From the NCBI GenBank assembly GCA_031976175.1, contig DALYLR010000010.1, positions 30,661-94,660 of the forward strand: a stretch of DNA of 64,000 bases. The letters run 5' to 3'. The position numbers and the translations under genes were made by a program. The DNA comes from DMER01 sp003451645. Lineage in GTDB: Bacteria; Pseudomonadota; Alphaproteobacteria; Micropepsales; Micropepsaceae. The notes under the pieces are model-generated. The model had not been told where the DNA came from. It worked only from the letters and a program-made list of their open reading frames with translations, and ran no database searches. This document shows positions 36,768 to 45,466 of the stretch, piece after piece. Within the stretch, counting starts at the first letter, position 1. Every line of letters begins with the position of its first letter.

Positions 36768-38099
36768 CTATTGCCGCCCCAGCTTGGCTGTTAGGAAGTT
36801 GATTGTTTCATCTGGGCTCAGGAGCAACCGCTCGCCCGTGCGGCGCAACTTGATCTCATACTGACCGGCCGCCAGCCCGCGTGGCCCAATGATCACCTGA
36901 TAGGGCATGCCGATCAGATCAAAGCTTGCGAATTTCTCGCCCGCCCGCGCGGCCGTGTCTTCATAGAGCACCTCAATGCCCGCAGCACTCAGACGGTCAT
37001 AGAGGGCCTCGCACGCAGCGCTTGTCGGTGCATCATCCGCCTTCATGGCGATCAGCCCAACATGAAACGGAGCCACGCTGTCGGGCCAGATCACGCCCGT
37101 CGCGTCATGGCTTGCCTCGATGATCCCGCCGGCCAGGCGCGACACGCCGATACCATAGGAACCCATTTCGACGAGCACATTGCCGCCCTCCGGGCCTGCA
37201 ACGGTAATGTTCATGGGCTTGGAGTATTTGGTGCCAAAGTAGAAAATATGGCCAACCTCGATTCCGCGTGCTGAGAGCCTTTTGCCTTCCGGGACTTTGG
37301 CCTCGAACTCGGTCTGATCGTGCTTTTCTTCTGTGGCGGCATAAAGACCGGTCCGTTCCGCGACCAGTGGCTCAAGATCGCCCCAATAGTCGACATTATC
37401 CGGTGCAGGCATGTCGACGAGGTCTTGGTGGCAAAAGACTTGGCTTTCGCCGGTTTCGGCCAGGATGATGAACTCGTGGCTCAGATCACCGCCAATGGGG
37501 CCTGTATCTGCGCGCATCGGCACGGCCTTTAGGCCCATGCGGGCAAAGGTGCGCAAATAGGCAACGAACATGCGGTTATAGGATTTCCGGGCCTCTTGCG
37601 GCGAGACGTCAAAGGAATAGGCATCCTTCATCAGGAATTCGCGGCCGCGCATCACGCCAAAGCGGGGCCTGATCTCATCCCGGAACTTCCATTGGATGTG
37701 ATACAGGTTCATAGGCAGGTCGCGGTAGGAGCGCACATATGAGCGGAAAATGTCCGAGATCATTTCCTCATTTGTCGGTCCATAGAGCAGATCGCGATCG
37801 TGGCGGTCCTTGATCCGCAGCATTTCCTTGCCATAGGCCTCGTAGCGCCCGCTCTCGCGCCACAGATCGGCGGATTGCAGCGTTGGCATCAGAACCTCAA
37901 CAGCACCAGCGCGGTTTTGTTCCTCACGCACGATCTGCCCGATCTTGTTGAGCACGCGTAAGCCCAGCGGCAGCCAAGCATAGATCCCTGCCGATTGCTG
38001 CTTGATCAAGCCCGCGCGCAGCATGACCCGGTGCGAGACAATTTGTGCCTCGGCGGGATCGTCGCGCAGCACTGGCAGGAAATAGCGGGATACGCGCAT
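36768..38099 (-). CDS. proS: Proline--tRNA ligase, short type
   Basis: ProRS, 443 residues, charges tRNA-Pro. Class II motifs are clear: motif 1 near SAGIYAWLPLGLRVL, motif 2 in FRDEIRPRFGVMRGREFLMKDAYSF, and motif 3 in GSYGIGVSRLAGGIIE. The anticodon-binding domain is C-terminal. It lacks the editing insertion of the E. coli enzyme (about 570 residues), as is usual in alphaproteobacteria, where a separate deacylase can do the editing. It leads the proS-lolC-lolD unit. Confidence 0.96.
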   Translation of the reverse strand: MRVSRYFLPVLRDDPAEAQIVSHRVMLRAGLIKQQSAGIYAWLPLGLRVLNKIGQIVREEQNRAGAVEVLMPTLQSADLWRESGRYEAYGKEMLRIKDRHDRDLLYGPTNEEMISDIFRSYVRSYRDLPMNLYHIQWKFRDEIRPRFGVMRGREFLMKDAYSFDVSPQEARKSYNRMFVAYLRTFARMGLKAVPMRADTGPIGGDLSHEFIILAETGESQVFCHQDLVDMPAPDNVDYWGDLEPLVAERTGLYAATEEKHDQTEFEAKVPEGKRLSARGIEVGHIFYFGTKYSKPMNITVAGPEGGNVLVEMGSYGIGVSRLAGGIIEASHDATGVIWPDSVAPFHVGLIAMKADDAPTSAACEALYDRLSAAGIEVLYEDTAARAGEKFASFDLIGMPYQVIIGPRGLAAGQYEIKLRRTGERLLLSPDETINFLTAKLGRQ

Positions 38100-38189
38100 G
38101 GTGTTTTACCTGTTGGGCCTGGGATTCGCGGCACGACCTTGTTTCTAGCCATGGCGCGCCATTGAGGCAAATACAAGACAAAGCGGCTA

Positions 38190-38313
38190 GTGCATCGCGC
38201 GGTCAGTTGGACTCAAAACAGTCAACTGACCGCGATCACGATGCACGGCAATTCAATAGAGTAGCGCAACATTCCGCTCTCAAATCGAAGTGATTTGATC
38301 GCCCGTTGCGCTA
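38190..38313. repeat. Two tandem palindromic intergenic elements
   Basis: Element one (38190-38246) has inner arms GCGGTCAGTTG / CAACTGACCGC, perfect over 11 bases (38199-38209 and 38223-38233), and outer arms GTGCATCG / CGATGCAC. Element two (38262-38313) has arms TAGCGCAAC / GTTGCGCTA and an inner TCAAATC / GATTTGA pair. The right arm of element two contains the TAG stop of the neighbouring EamA gene. They look like members of a palindromic interspersed family, and as RNA could act as a terminator for that gene, which lies upstream of proS. Family membership cannot be shown from one window. Confidence 0.75.
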
Positions 38314-39237
38314 ATCGGCGGCCGCGTTGGCATCGAGCTCTGGCCTGCGCATCTTGCGCCACTCCGCCCGCATCAAGATCAGACCGCTCAGCACAATCAG
38401 AGCGACACCGCCCAAGGCAAGCGCATTTGGTCTGTCGCCCCATACGGCAAAGGCCATGACCATCGCGAACACCACAACCAAATAGCGAAAGGGTGAAACG
38501 ACCGCCAAATCGACGCCCCTGAAGGCCTGGACCATCAGCATGTTGGCGCCCGCCACCAGAACACCGGTTCCCGCCACATAGGCCCAAAGCAGAGGCGTCA
38601 TCGGTTGCCAAGTCTGAAAAGGAGCCGCCGCCCAGGCCAATGCACAGACCGCAATGCCAGAGGCAAGCCCGATGACGGTCGTCGGGATTGCGGGGTCCAA
38701 GGCCCTCGTGATCAGATCCCGAAAGGCGATCAAAAGCGCCACCAGCAGGGCCAAGGCGACATGACCGCCGCTCAACGTGCCGCCGGGCTGCACGACCATG
38801 ACGACGCCTGCAAAGCCCAAAAGAATGAGGCTCGCCTCTCGAAAGCCTGCTCTTTGGCCCAAAAAGGCAACACCAAGACAGGTGAGGATCAACGGCGTGG
38901 CTTGCAGGATCGCCGTGATGTCGCCTAAAGGCAAGCCGCTCAAGGCCATGATGAAAAGCAGAGCGATAAATGCTTCAAGGCCCGCACGCGCCAGAACCAT
39001 CGGCCCTGCGATTCTCGGCAAGGCGCGCAATGCGCCACTCTGCGCCACCATCACGAGCATCAGAGCAATGACAAGAGGCCCCCGCAACGCCATGATTTGC
39101 GAGGCCGGTATGGCGGTGGTCGCGAGCTTGATGAAGGTGTCACTGCCTACGAGCAAGGCTTGTGCCAACGTCAAGGCGATAATGCCGCGCAGATTATTGC
39201 TGGCCGTGCCGCCGCCGAGCCCCCTTGTCAAAGCCAA
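38311..39237 (-). CDS. EamA/DMT-superfamily transporter
   Basis: A 308-residue drug/metabolite transporter with about ten helices in two EamA repeats (about 15-145 and 155-290). GLPLGDITAILQATPLILTCLGVAFLG and GVDLAVVSPFRYLVVVFAMVMAFAVWGDRP are typical half-repeat ends. It probably exports a small metabolite; the substrate cannot be read from sequence. It lies 2 bases after the gene for an exported NlpC/P60-like protein, and its stop codon falls inside a palindromic element. The conserved proS-DUF1467-mce order is broken by these two genes. Confidence 0.85.
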   Translation of the reverse strand: MALTRGLGGGTASNNLRGIIALTLAQALLVGSDTFIKLATTAIPASQIMALRGPLVIALMLVMVAQSGALRALPRIAGPMVLARAGLEAFIALLFIMALSGLPLGDITAILQATPLILTCLGVAFLGQRAGFREASLILLGFAGVVMVVQPGGTLSGGHVALALLVALLIAFRDLITRALDPAIPTTVIGLASGIAVCALAWAAAPFQTWQPMTPLLWAYVAGTGVLVAGANMLMVQAFRGVDLAVVSPFRYLVVVFAMVMAFAVWGDRPNALALGGVALIVLSGLILMRAEWRKMRRPELDANAAAD

Positions 39238-39239
39238 GA

Positions 39240-40877
39240 TCAGTACCCCGGCGGCGCCATGCCCTTAAACGGCACCCGGTAACCCATATTCGCGATCACG
39301 GCCCGAACATCTGTGTCCGGCGGCTGTTCAGCGCCAGAGCCCGGCGCCCCATCTTCCAACTGGCTTAGTGAGAAGTCCATGCGCGCTTCATAAGTCCGGT
39401 CGACTTGGTTTCGCAGACGCTGCTGCGCCTCATACCACCGCTCCTTTGTGCGATCGTCCTGACACGATGCAAGTTCGTGTTCGCTCGAAGCACCCCAACG
39501 CCGCTCGATGCAGTGATAAGGGTCGAAGGACATCCGGAACAGGCGCTGACGCGCCTCCTCGAAAGGGATGTGAACGCGCTGACCGGAGGAATTGATATAG
39601 CTCACCGCGCAAGCACTTGAGGCCTTGTCATATGCATCAAGAAGATCGGCCTTGAGGTCCAGACCATCATAGCTGACCCGGTCATCGCGTTGAATCCATA
39701 GCTCAGTCAAGTGGGCGATATCGTCCCGCAAGGCCTTGAATGCGGTCTTGAGCCGCGCGTCGCGCGATGGGGTGGAGTAGATCTCCCACTCCATATTGTC
39801 GGTACCGTAAATGTTATTGGGCAGGCGCGGCGGCTGGGACTTTCTGTGAATGTTCGCCTCAATCGCGATATCGACGAAACGCGCCCGGTCATACAGGTCA
39901 TTGCAAAGCGTCTTGACCGTCGATTTCAGTTCGACCACGGGATTAAAGACCAGCTTGCCATTGGCCATCTTGACCCGGACATACTCGTAGAAGCCAACGG
40001 ATATGTCGTTGTGGCGGAATTCGCCCTTCTTCCAATTGCCTGATGGGTCGGGGTGCGTGCCAAAATACTGCTCATCCGAGAAATCGGCGATCTCGTGATC
40101 CTTGGCGACGACGATGCGCCCACCCACGAGCACGCCGTCACCACGTTGCCGGTAGCCCACGAGACGGATGGGCCGGAAGTTCTTGAGCCCTGCACCCAGC
40201 TTGGGCTCATCGCGGCCAAACTGCGCGCCATAAACGCTGCGGGTCAGGGTGAAATCGGGATGGGCGTCCATGTAATAGACGCGGCCATCATCGCCAACCT
40301 TGTAGACCAGGGCAACGTGGCCATTGACGTCATAGATCGCTGTGCCAGGCCGCACCGATCCTGGCTGAATCTTAACGGGGTAAAGATCGTGGATAGGGTT
40401 CTCGTCAATGTCGGGACCAACACGGAAAGATCCGGAAGAGATCGCACCCTTAACTGCAGCAACAATCGAGCGGCCATTGGCTCCGGTAAGCACACTGTGC
40501 CGCCCCGCCACCCTATTGCCACCCCGGCTGAAGCGAACATCGCCGCCGCCGCGCGGATAAACCCCGGTGATGTAGGTAAACGGCAGGCCGTTCTTCCAGG
40601 CGTAATAAGCCCGGAACATGTAAACGAGGTCGGCACAGTCGGCGTTGAAGGGAATTCCACGCCCGCCATCGGTACGCCGGTAGGGGTTGGCATCAGAGTT
40701 GATGCAATCGTCGGGCGTTTCGCACCCGCTCTCGCCTATGCGCTGAATGAAATCGCTATAGCCTTGCTCGTCCTCGGCCGTCCATTCGGGCTTTGTGATG
40801 GCCCATGGGCCCGCCCAGGCGTGTGAACTGGCACCGAGCAAAACCGCAAAAATGAGCAAAAATACGCGCAACCCCAA
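39240..40877 (-). CDS. Exported NlpC/P60-like (cysteine-histidine) protein, function unknown
   Basis: A 545-residue protein with a signal peptide (LRVFLLIFAVLLGASSHAWA, cleavage near residue 22). A papain-like fold is suggested by Cys81 in FNADCADLVYMFRAYY, His187 in NGHVALVYKV and an Asp204/His206 pair in YYMDAHPDF, with spacing as in NlpC/P60 hydrolases. Residues 260-545 hold a long charged region with many Arg, Glu and Tyr and several Cys, which I do not recognise. Peptidoglycan or amide hydrolysis in the periplasm is a reasonable guess, not shown. It is co-directional and nearly abutting with the EamA gene. Confidence 0.8.
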   Translation of the reverse strand: MGLRVFLLIFAVLLGASSHAWAGPWAITKPEWTAEDEQGYSDFIQRIGESGCETPDDCINSDANPYRRTDGGRGIPFNADCADLVYMFRAYYAWKNGLPFTYITGVYPRGGGDVRFSRGGNRVAGRHSVLTGANGRSIVAAVKGAISSGSFRVGPDIDENPIHDLYPVKIQPGSVRPGTAIYDVNGHVALVYKVGDDGRVYYMDAHPDFTLTRSVYGAQFGRDEPKLGAGLKNFRPIRLVGYRQRGDGVLVGGRIVVAKDHEIADFSDEQYFGTHPDPSGNWKKGEFRHNDISVGFYEYVRVKMANGKLVFNPVVELKSTVKTLCNDLYDRARFVDIAIEANIHRKSQPPRLPNNIYGTDNMEWEIYSTPSRDARLKTAFKALRDDIAHLTELWIQRDDRVSYDGLDLKADLLDAYDKASSACAVSYINSSGQRVHIPFEEARQRLFRMSFDPYHCIERRWGASSEHELASCQDDRTKERWYEAQQRLRNQVDRTYEARMDFSLSQLEDGAPGSGAEQPPDTDVRAVIANMGYRVPFKGMAPPGY

Positions 40878-41081
40878 GCCCTCCTGGCCGCCCCTGGCCT
40901 GAAGGTTCAGAATCGGTCGCCGTCCAAATTTGTCAAGGCCGGATTGCGCGCGCGTTCTGTGCCGCCCTTAGTTTTCCGCCAAATTCTGAGTGACACTTAA
41001 CCATCAACCGATTATTGTGATGGGACTAACAAGAAAAGGGATGAACCCCAAGTTTAGGGACTACGCACTCGATGATGCGGC

Positions 41082-41110
41082 AAGGGCGGCCCTCTGTGGG
41101 GTCCGCCCTT
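41082..41110 (-). terminator. Hairpin after the mce-DUF1467 unit
   Basis: Arms AAGGGCGG (41082-41089) and CCGCCCTT (41103-41110) pair fully, with further pairing inside the loop (CCT / GGG). The hairpin begins 2 bases past the DUF1467 stop. On the minus strand only a short T tract follows, while the plus strand has CTTTTC. It may serve as a weak or bidirectional terminator. Confidence 0.55.
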
Positions 41111-41112
41111 TT

Positions 41113-41349
41113 CTATGCCGCAAACCAGCCGAGGTTGATCGCGGCGAAAAGCACAGCCCACAACACAACCGCGATGCCCAAAGCCGCCGCGCCCTTCCAA
41201 AGGAGCTTCGTTTGTGTTGGCGCGCCAGGCTCGCTGCCGGGAACGATGTCGCCATCCTCCCATTGGCCGCGCACGCCGACAGGCAACAGACAGAAAAACG
41301 CCAGCCACCAAAGGATCGTAATGACCATGAGGGAGCCGGCGATACCCAT
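41113..41349 (-). CDS. DUF1467-family small membrane protein
   Basis: A 78-residue protein with two predicted helices (about 5-25 and 55-75) around a short cytoplasmic or periplasmic loop VRGQWEDGDIVPGSEPGAPTQ. It matches what I remember of DUF1467, a family confined largely to alphaproteobacteria and usually encoded beside mce and proS. Function is unknown. It follows mce by 6 bases and so shares its message, with a hairpin right after its stop. Confidence 0.82.
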   Translation of the reverse strand: MGIAGSLMVITILWWLAFFCLLPVGVRGQWEDGDIVPGSEPGAPTQTKLLWKGAAALGIAVVLWAVLFAAINLGWFAA

Positions 41350-41355
41350 GCGAAC

Positions 41356-41766
41356 TCAGACCTGCTCAAGTTCGATGAGCGTGCCGTTGAAATCCTTGGG
41401 GTGCATGAACACCACTGGCTTGCCGTGCGCACCGATTCTGGGTTCACCCGTGCCGGTAATCGTTGCCCCCATCTCGCGCATGCGTGCGCAAGCGGAGTGG
41501 ATGTCTTCCACCTCGTAACACACGTGATGAATGCCGCCGGACGGGTTCTTTTTCAGGAAGTTTGCGATCGGCGAGTTTTCGCCCAGGGGCTCCAAGAGCT
41601 CGATCTTGGTGTTGCCAAGATCGATAAACACGGTTGTGACACCATGGTCCGGCTGCGCCACCTCGCCCGAGACCTTTGCACCCATGCCAAAGGTTGCGCG
41701 GTAGGTGTCCGCCGCCTGCTTGATGTCCGGTACCGCGATCGCCACATGATTAAGACGGCCCAACAT
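41356..41766 (-). CDS. mce: Methylmalonyl-CoA epimerase
   Basis: Mce, 136 residues from ATG 41766, interconverts (2R)- and (2S)-methylmalonyl-CoA in propionate and branched-chain breakdown. It is a VOC-fold metalloenzyme: LNHVAIAVPDIKQAADTYR carries the first metal His, IHHVCYEVEDIHSACARM the second, and FNGTLIELEQV the Glu. The frame extends ten codons upstream but MLGRLNHVAI matches the family start. The partner mutase is not in this window. Confidence 0.95.
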   Translation of the reverse strand: MLGRLNHVAIAVPDIKQAADTYRATFGMGAKVSGEVAQPDHGVTTVFIDLGNTKIELLEPLGENSPIANFLKKNPSGGIHHVCYEVEDIHSACARMREMGATITGTGEPRIGAHGKPVVFMHPKDFNGTLIELEQV

Positions 41767-41888
41767 GCAACCCTGCTCCTGAGCACTGACTTTCAAGCAG
41801 CAGTCTGTTGGGCTGCGGCCTCAAGATCAAGCCGCAGATGGGTGTTGGGCGAAAAAATCTTGCCCTCTGATTTCGTCCTATTTGGCTG

Positions 41889-43583
41889 CTACCAGGTCAC
41901 GCGGAACCCTGCTTGTGCACGATAGCCATCAACATCCGCCTCCAATGAGCGTGTAAGACCGGCCTCCGCGAAAAAGGCCGCATTCGGCGCCACTGCGACA
42001 TTGAGGCCCGCGTTGAGCCCAAAGACGGCCCCCTGGGCGTTGACCTTTGCCGCGCCCTGCCCGAACAGCGCCTTTTGCCCGCCGCCAAAATCATCGGTCA
42101 AGGAGACGCTAAGGTAAGGCCTGAACTCGTCGCCGAAGGCCTTGGATTCCAGTTTCGCAGACAATCGCCCGAACCAATCGCTGGTCTTCTCCTGGATGCC
42201 CCCAAGGAAGCAGCCGTCGCCGCACGACGTGCCGTCATAAAGAAGGTTGGCTGCGACCGTCAGCGAGACCGGCTCCGGAAACTCAAATCGGTAGGCGGCT
42301 CCTATTGCCGCGATGATGCCGTCGATCGATTCCGAAATGCGGACACCCGCGACGGTGCGGAAATCCCAATCGGTCGAGGCGTAGCCCGCACTCGCATCAA
42401 GCATAAGGGGGCCTGAAATGAACTGGGCATAGAGCTGCGCCACGTAGGTGGTGCCATCGAGCTTGCCATTGCCTTGCGGCATTTTGAGGTCGACAGAGTT
42501 CTCGCCCCATCCCCCTTTGATCCCGACACGGATGTTTGAGGTGAAGCCTGTGTCCACGCCCGCTGTAACGCCGATCATATCATCGTTGAAGCGCGCCCCT
42601 GCATCTCCCGCAGCCCTCGTGGTCTGGCCATGCGCCGTTATCCAGGCCCGCAAGCGGGTTCCCAACCCCTCCGCCGCGTCCGCACCTTGATCGAAGAAGC
42701 TCAAGGCTTGCAGCGTTGCCCGGTTGACCGCCAGCGCTACGGTATTCGCAACGAGCTCTTCCCTTGGCACCGATCTTAGGAAAAAGGTCGCACCCGGCCC
42801 ACCCAGATTAGCGCTGCGCTCGAGTATGTACTCAAACCCACCCTCGACGACGCGGTTGGCAAGCCGGAAGCTATCCGCCGTCGATGTGCCCGCGACCGTA
42901 ATCAAGCGTATCCCCTGACCTGACGTTGCACTGGGATTGGCCGACTGCAAAGCCGTGTTGATGGTCACCAGAGTATCGCCGACGGCATTGCCTGCGATGT
43001 CAAGCAAGCTGCGCAGTTGCCCGTGTTCCGGCTGCGATGCGGTGTCCAGCCCGACACCAAGTGTGAGGGCACCATTGCCTGACTTCACCCATTGTGCGAT
43101 CTGCAGATTGGTTGCCGCAGCCAGAACTGTGCTGCCAGCATTGTTGAGGGTGTTCATGACGAGCGTTGGTGCCGTCACTTCAAAGAACGCTCCCGCCTGA
43201 ACGACCGCAGAGCGCGCCGCGTTGATGGCTTGTTGTTGGCTAACGATCAGCGTGCCCTGCTCGACCGTCCAATCAACGGCCTGTCCTGTGACGCCGGTCA
43301 ATGTCACGATCGATGGTCCCACCTTTCTGAAGAGCTCGAAGTTCAGAAAGTCCGTACCCAGACGGGCCGTGTTGAAGGTGAAGCTGCCAGGCCCGCCCAG
43401 CGCGAAGGTGTCATTACCAGCCTGGGCATCCAGAGGTCCGGTCCCGCTTTCGATCAAACAGGTATCATCGCCGGCTGTCGTCGTGGGCGGACAAACAGCC
43501 AGTGCCGCGCCACTTGTAACCAGCCACGCAGCCCCCAACAGCAGGCTCGTCCGAATTCTCCGCGTAAAGATTGTCTTGGTCAT
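41889..43583 (-). CDS. Autotransporter-domain outer membrane protein
   Basis: A 564-residue protein with a signal peptide cleaved near residue 29 (GAALA-VCPP). A beta-rich passenger region covers about 30-270 with low charge and repeats of small polar residues. A C-terminal autotransporter barrel spans about 300-564 (WITAHGQTTRAAG, VDTGFTSNIRVGIKGGWGE, ending in an aromatic residue, FRVTW). It should be inserted by the Bam complex encoded upstream in this window. ATG 43583 is chosen for its GGAG at a suitable distance. It stands alone between rnj and mce and looks like a lineage-specific insertion. The passenger has no recognised enzymatic motif. Confidence 0.87.
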   Translation of the reverse strand: MTKTIFTRRIRTSLLLGAAWLVTSGAALAVCPPTTTAGDDTCLIESGTGPLDAQAGNDTFALGGPGSFTFNTARLGTDFLNFELFRKVGPSIVTLTGVTGQAVDWTVEQGTLIVSQQQAINAARSAVVQAGAFFEVTAPTLVMNTLNNAGSTVLAAATNLQIAQWVKSGNGALTLGVGLDTASQPEHGQLRSLLDIAGNAVGDTLVTINTALQSANPSATSGQGIRLITVAGTSTADSFRLANRVVEGGFEYILERSANLGGPGATFFLRSVPREELVANTVALAVNRATLQALSFFDQGADAAEGLGTRLRAWITAHGQTTRAAGDAGARFNDDMIGVTAGVDTGFTSNIRVGIKGGWGENSVDLKMPQGNGKLDGTTYVAQLYAQFISGPLMLDASAGYASTDWDFRTVAGVRISESIDGIIAAIGAAYRFEFPEPVSLTVAANLLYDGTSCGDGCFLGGIQEKTSDWFGRLSAKLESKAFGDEFRPYLSVSLTDDFGGGQKALFGQGAAKVNAQGAVFGLNAGLNVAVAPNAAFFAEAGLTRSLEADVDGYRAQAGFRVTW

Positions 43584-43757
43584 CAGCTTCTCCACCACAA
43601 CGCCCAGTTCTTTGGCGGCCGCCCATTGTTGCGACTCGCGTTTGAATCGGGTGTAGCGGCAGAAAAGGGGGACGCGCCATAGTGCGCTGTGCGCGAAGGC
43701 TCACTGAACTTTGTTCTATGTACGGAATATTGTGGACAGGTGAGGCAAGGCGGCAGG

Positions 43758-45425
43758 TCAGCCGACCCGAACAACCTCTACGCGGGTCACGGGCCGCTTG
43801 CCCCACTCCGTTTGAATGGCTCGGCGCACCGATTTCTTGACGGATTCAGAAATGTAAGCGTCATCGTCATTGCGGCGTTTGCCGCCTGACATTTGCTCAA
43901 CTGCCTCAGCCGCAGCCTCACCTGCCGCTTGTGCGGCGTGCTCTGGCAGACCATCGCACACCACAACTGGGTCTGTGAGCATGCGCCCCTTTGCATCCAT
44001 AATGACCGTCACGACACAAATACCCGCAAAGGACAGGGCTTTGCGGGCCTTGACCGCGCTTTCCTCAAAGGTCGAAAGCTTTGCGCCATCGACATAAAGG
44101 CGCCCGGCTGGGGCCTCATCGATGATGGTCGCAGGACCTGGCGCCAACCGTAGGATCGAGCCATTGGGACAGAGCAATGCTTCGGCGACTTGCATGTCTT
44201 TGGCGAGGCGCACATGCTCCGCCATGTGCCGGATTTCTCCGTGCACGGGCACGGCGATCTGCGGGCGGATCCAGCGGTACATATCGCGCAGCTCGTCCCG
44301 CGCAGGATGACCTGAGACATGCACGAAATGATCGTCGGCGGTGATCACCTCGACCCCGCGCAGGGCAAGAGCGTTCTGCAGCGCAAAGATCGGCTTTTCG
44401 TTGCCCGGAATGATGCGGCTTGAGAAAACCACCGTGTCATTGGGTCCGAGCGAGACGTGGGGGTGCTCACCCATCGCGATCTTGGCCAGGGCTGCCCGCG
44501 GCTCGCCTTGACTGCCTGTGCAAAGGATCAAGACCTTTTCCGGCGGCAGGAACTGCGCGTCGTCTTCATCGATAAAGGGCGGCAAGTCCTTCAACACACC
44601 ACTATCAATGGCCGCCGCCACCACCCGCTTCATCGAACGGCCGGACAGCGCGACATGACGGCCATGGGCTCGCGCTGCCCGCACGACTGCCAGAACGCGC
44701 GCGACATTGGAGGCAAAGCAGGTGATCGCTATGCGCCCGGTGAGCTTACCCACCAATTCGCGCAAGGACGACGCGACATCGGCCTCAGATCCCGACCGGC
44801 CCTCGACAAATGCATTCGTGCTGTCACAAACCATCGCGAGCACGCCGTCCTTGCCCAGATTGCGCAGACCGCTTTCATCCGTCGTCTGACCGATGAGGGG
44901 ATCGGGATCAATCTTCCAGTCGCCAGTATGGAACACCGTGCCCAAAGGCGTGCGCACCGCAAGCCCGCTCATCTCAGGGATCGAATGGGTGATGGTCAGG
45001 AGCTCAAGGTCAAAAGGCCCAAGCTTCACTTGGCCGCCCATGGGCAGAATGTTCAGAGGCGCGCCCTCCACCCCTTGCTCCTCCAATTTGTGCCGGATCA
45101 GTGCAGCCGTAAATGGCGTCGCATAAAGCGGACAGCGCAGTCTTGGCCACAAATGCCCGACCGCGCCAATGTGGTCTTCATGACCGTGGGTCAGAACGAT
45201 CCCTAAAAGGCTGCGGCGGCGCTCCTCAATAAAGCCCGGATCGGGAAGGATCACATCAATGCCGGGGGTCTCGTCGCCGCCAAACATCACCCCACAATCC
45301 AGCATGATCCATTTCATGTCCTCCTCGGTTCCGAAACCGTAGAGGTTCATATTCATCCCGATCTCGCCCGCACCGCCCAGTGGCACAAACAGAAGCTGGG
45401 GCCCCGCCGTCGCATGTCTTGTCAT
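43758..45425 (-). CDS. rnj: Ribonuclease J
   Basis: RNase J, 555 residues, a beta-CASP metallo-beta-lactamase nuclease with 5'-3' exonuclease and endonuclease activity in rRNA and mRNA processing. The metal motif HGHEDHIGA is at 80-88; the ITHSIPEMSGLAV and VFHTGDWKID segments supply further metal ligands. The beta-CASP region and the C-terminal ALCPNG and DPVVVCDGLPE segments follow. ATG 45425 is used because the upstream TTG 45461 has no support. It follows coaX and closes the nuo-birA-coaX run. Confidence 0.93.
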   Translation of the reverse strand: MTRHATAGPQLLFVPLGGAGEIGMNMNLYGFGTEEDMKWIMLDCGVMFGGDETPGIDVILPDPGFIEERRRSLLGIVLTHGHEDHIGAVGHLWPRLRCPLYATPFTAALIRHKLEEQGVEGAPLNILPMGGQVKLGPFDLELLTITHSIPEMSGLAVRTPLGTVFHTGDWKIDPDPLIGQTTDESGLRNLGKDGVLAMVCDSTNAFVEGRSGSEADVASSLRELVGKLTGRIAITCFASNVARVLAVVRAARAHGRHVALSGRSMKRVVAAAIDSGVLKDLPPFIDEDDAQFLPPEKVLILCTGSQGEPRAALAKIAMGEHPHVSLGPNDTVVFSSRIIPGNEKPIFALQNALALRGVEVITADDHFVHVSGHPARDELRDMYRWIRPQIAVPVHGEIRHMAEHVRLAKDMQVAEALLCPNGSILRLAPGPATIIDEAPAGRLYVDGAKLSTFEESAVKARKALSFAGICVVTVIMDAKGRMLTDPVVVCDGLPEHAAQAAGEAAAEAVEQMSGGKRRNDDDAYISESVKKSVRRAIQTEWGKRPVTRVEVVRVG

Positions 45426-45466
45426 AGGCTTGTTGATAGTGCCCCCTGTGGCCGCTGGCAAATGCT

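Noticed and set aside
40990..41925. Plus-strand open frame of 311 codons opposite DUF1467, mce and the autotransporter end
   Set aside because: It shows no family motif and overlaps two recognised genes entirely.
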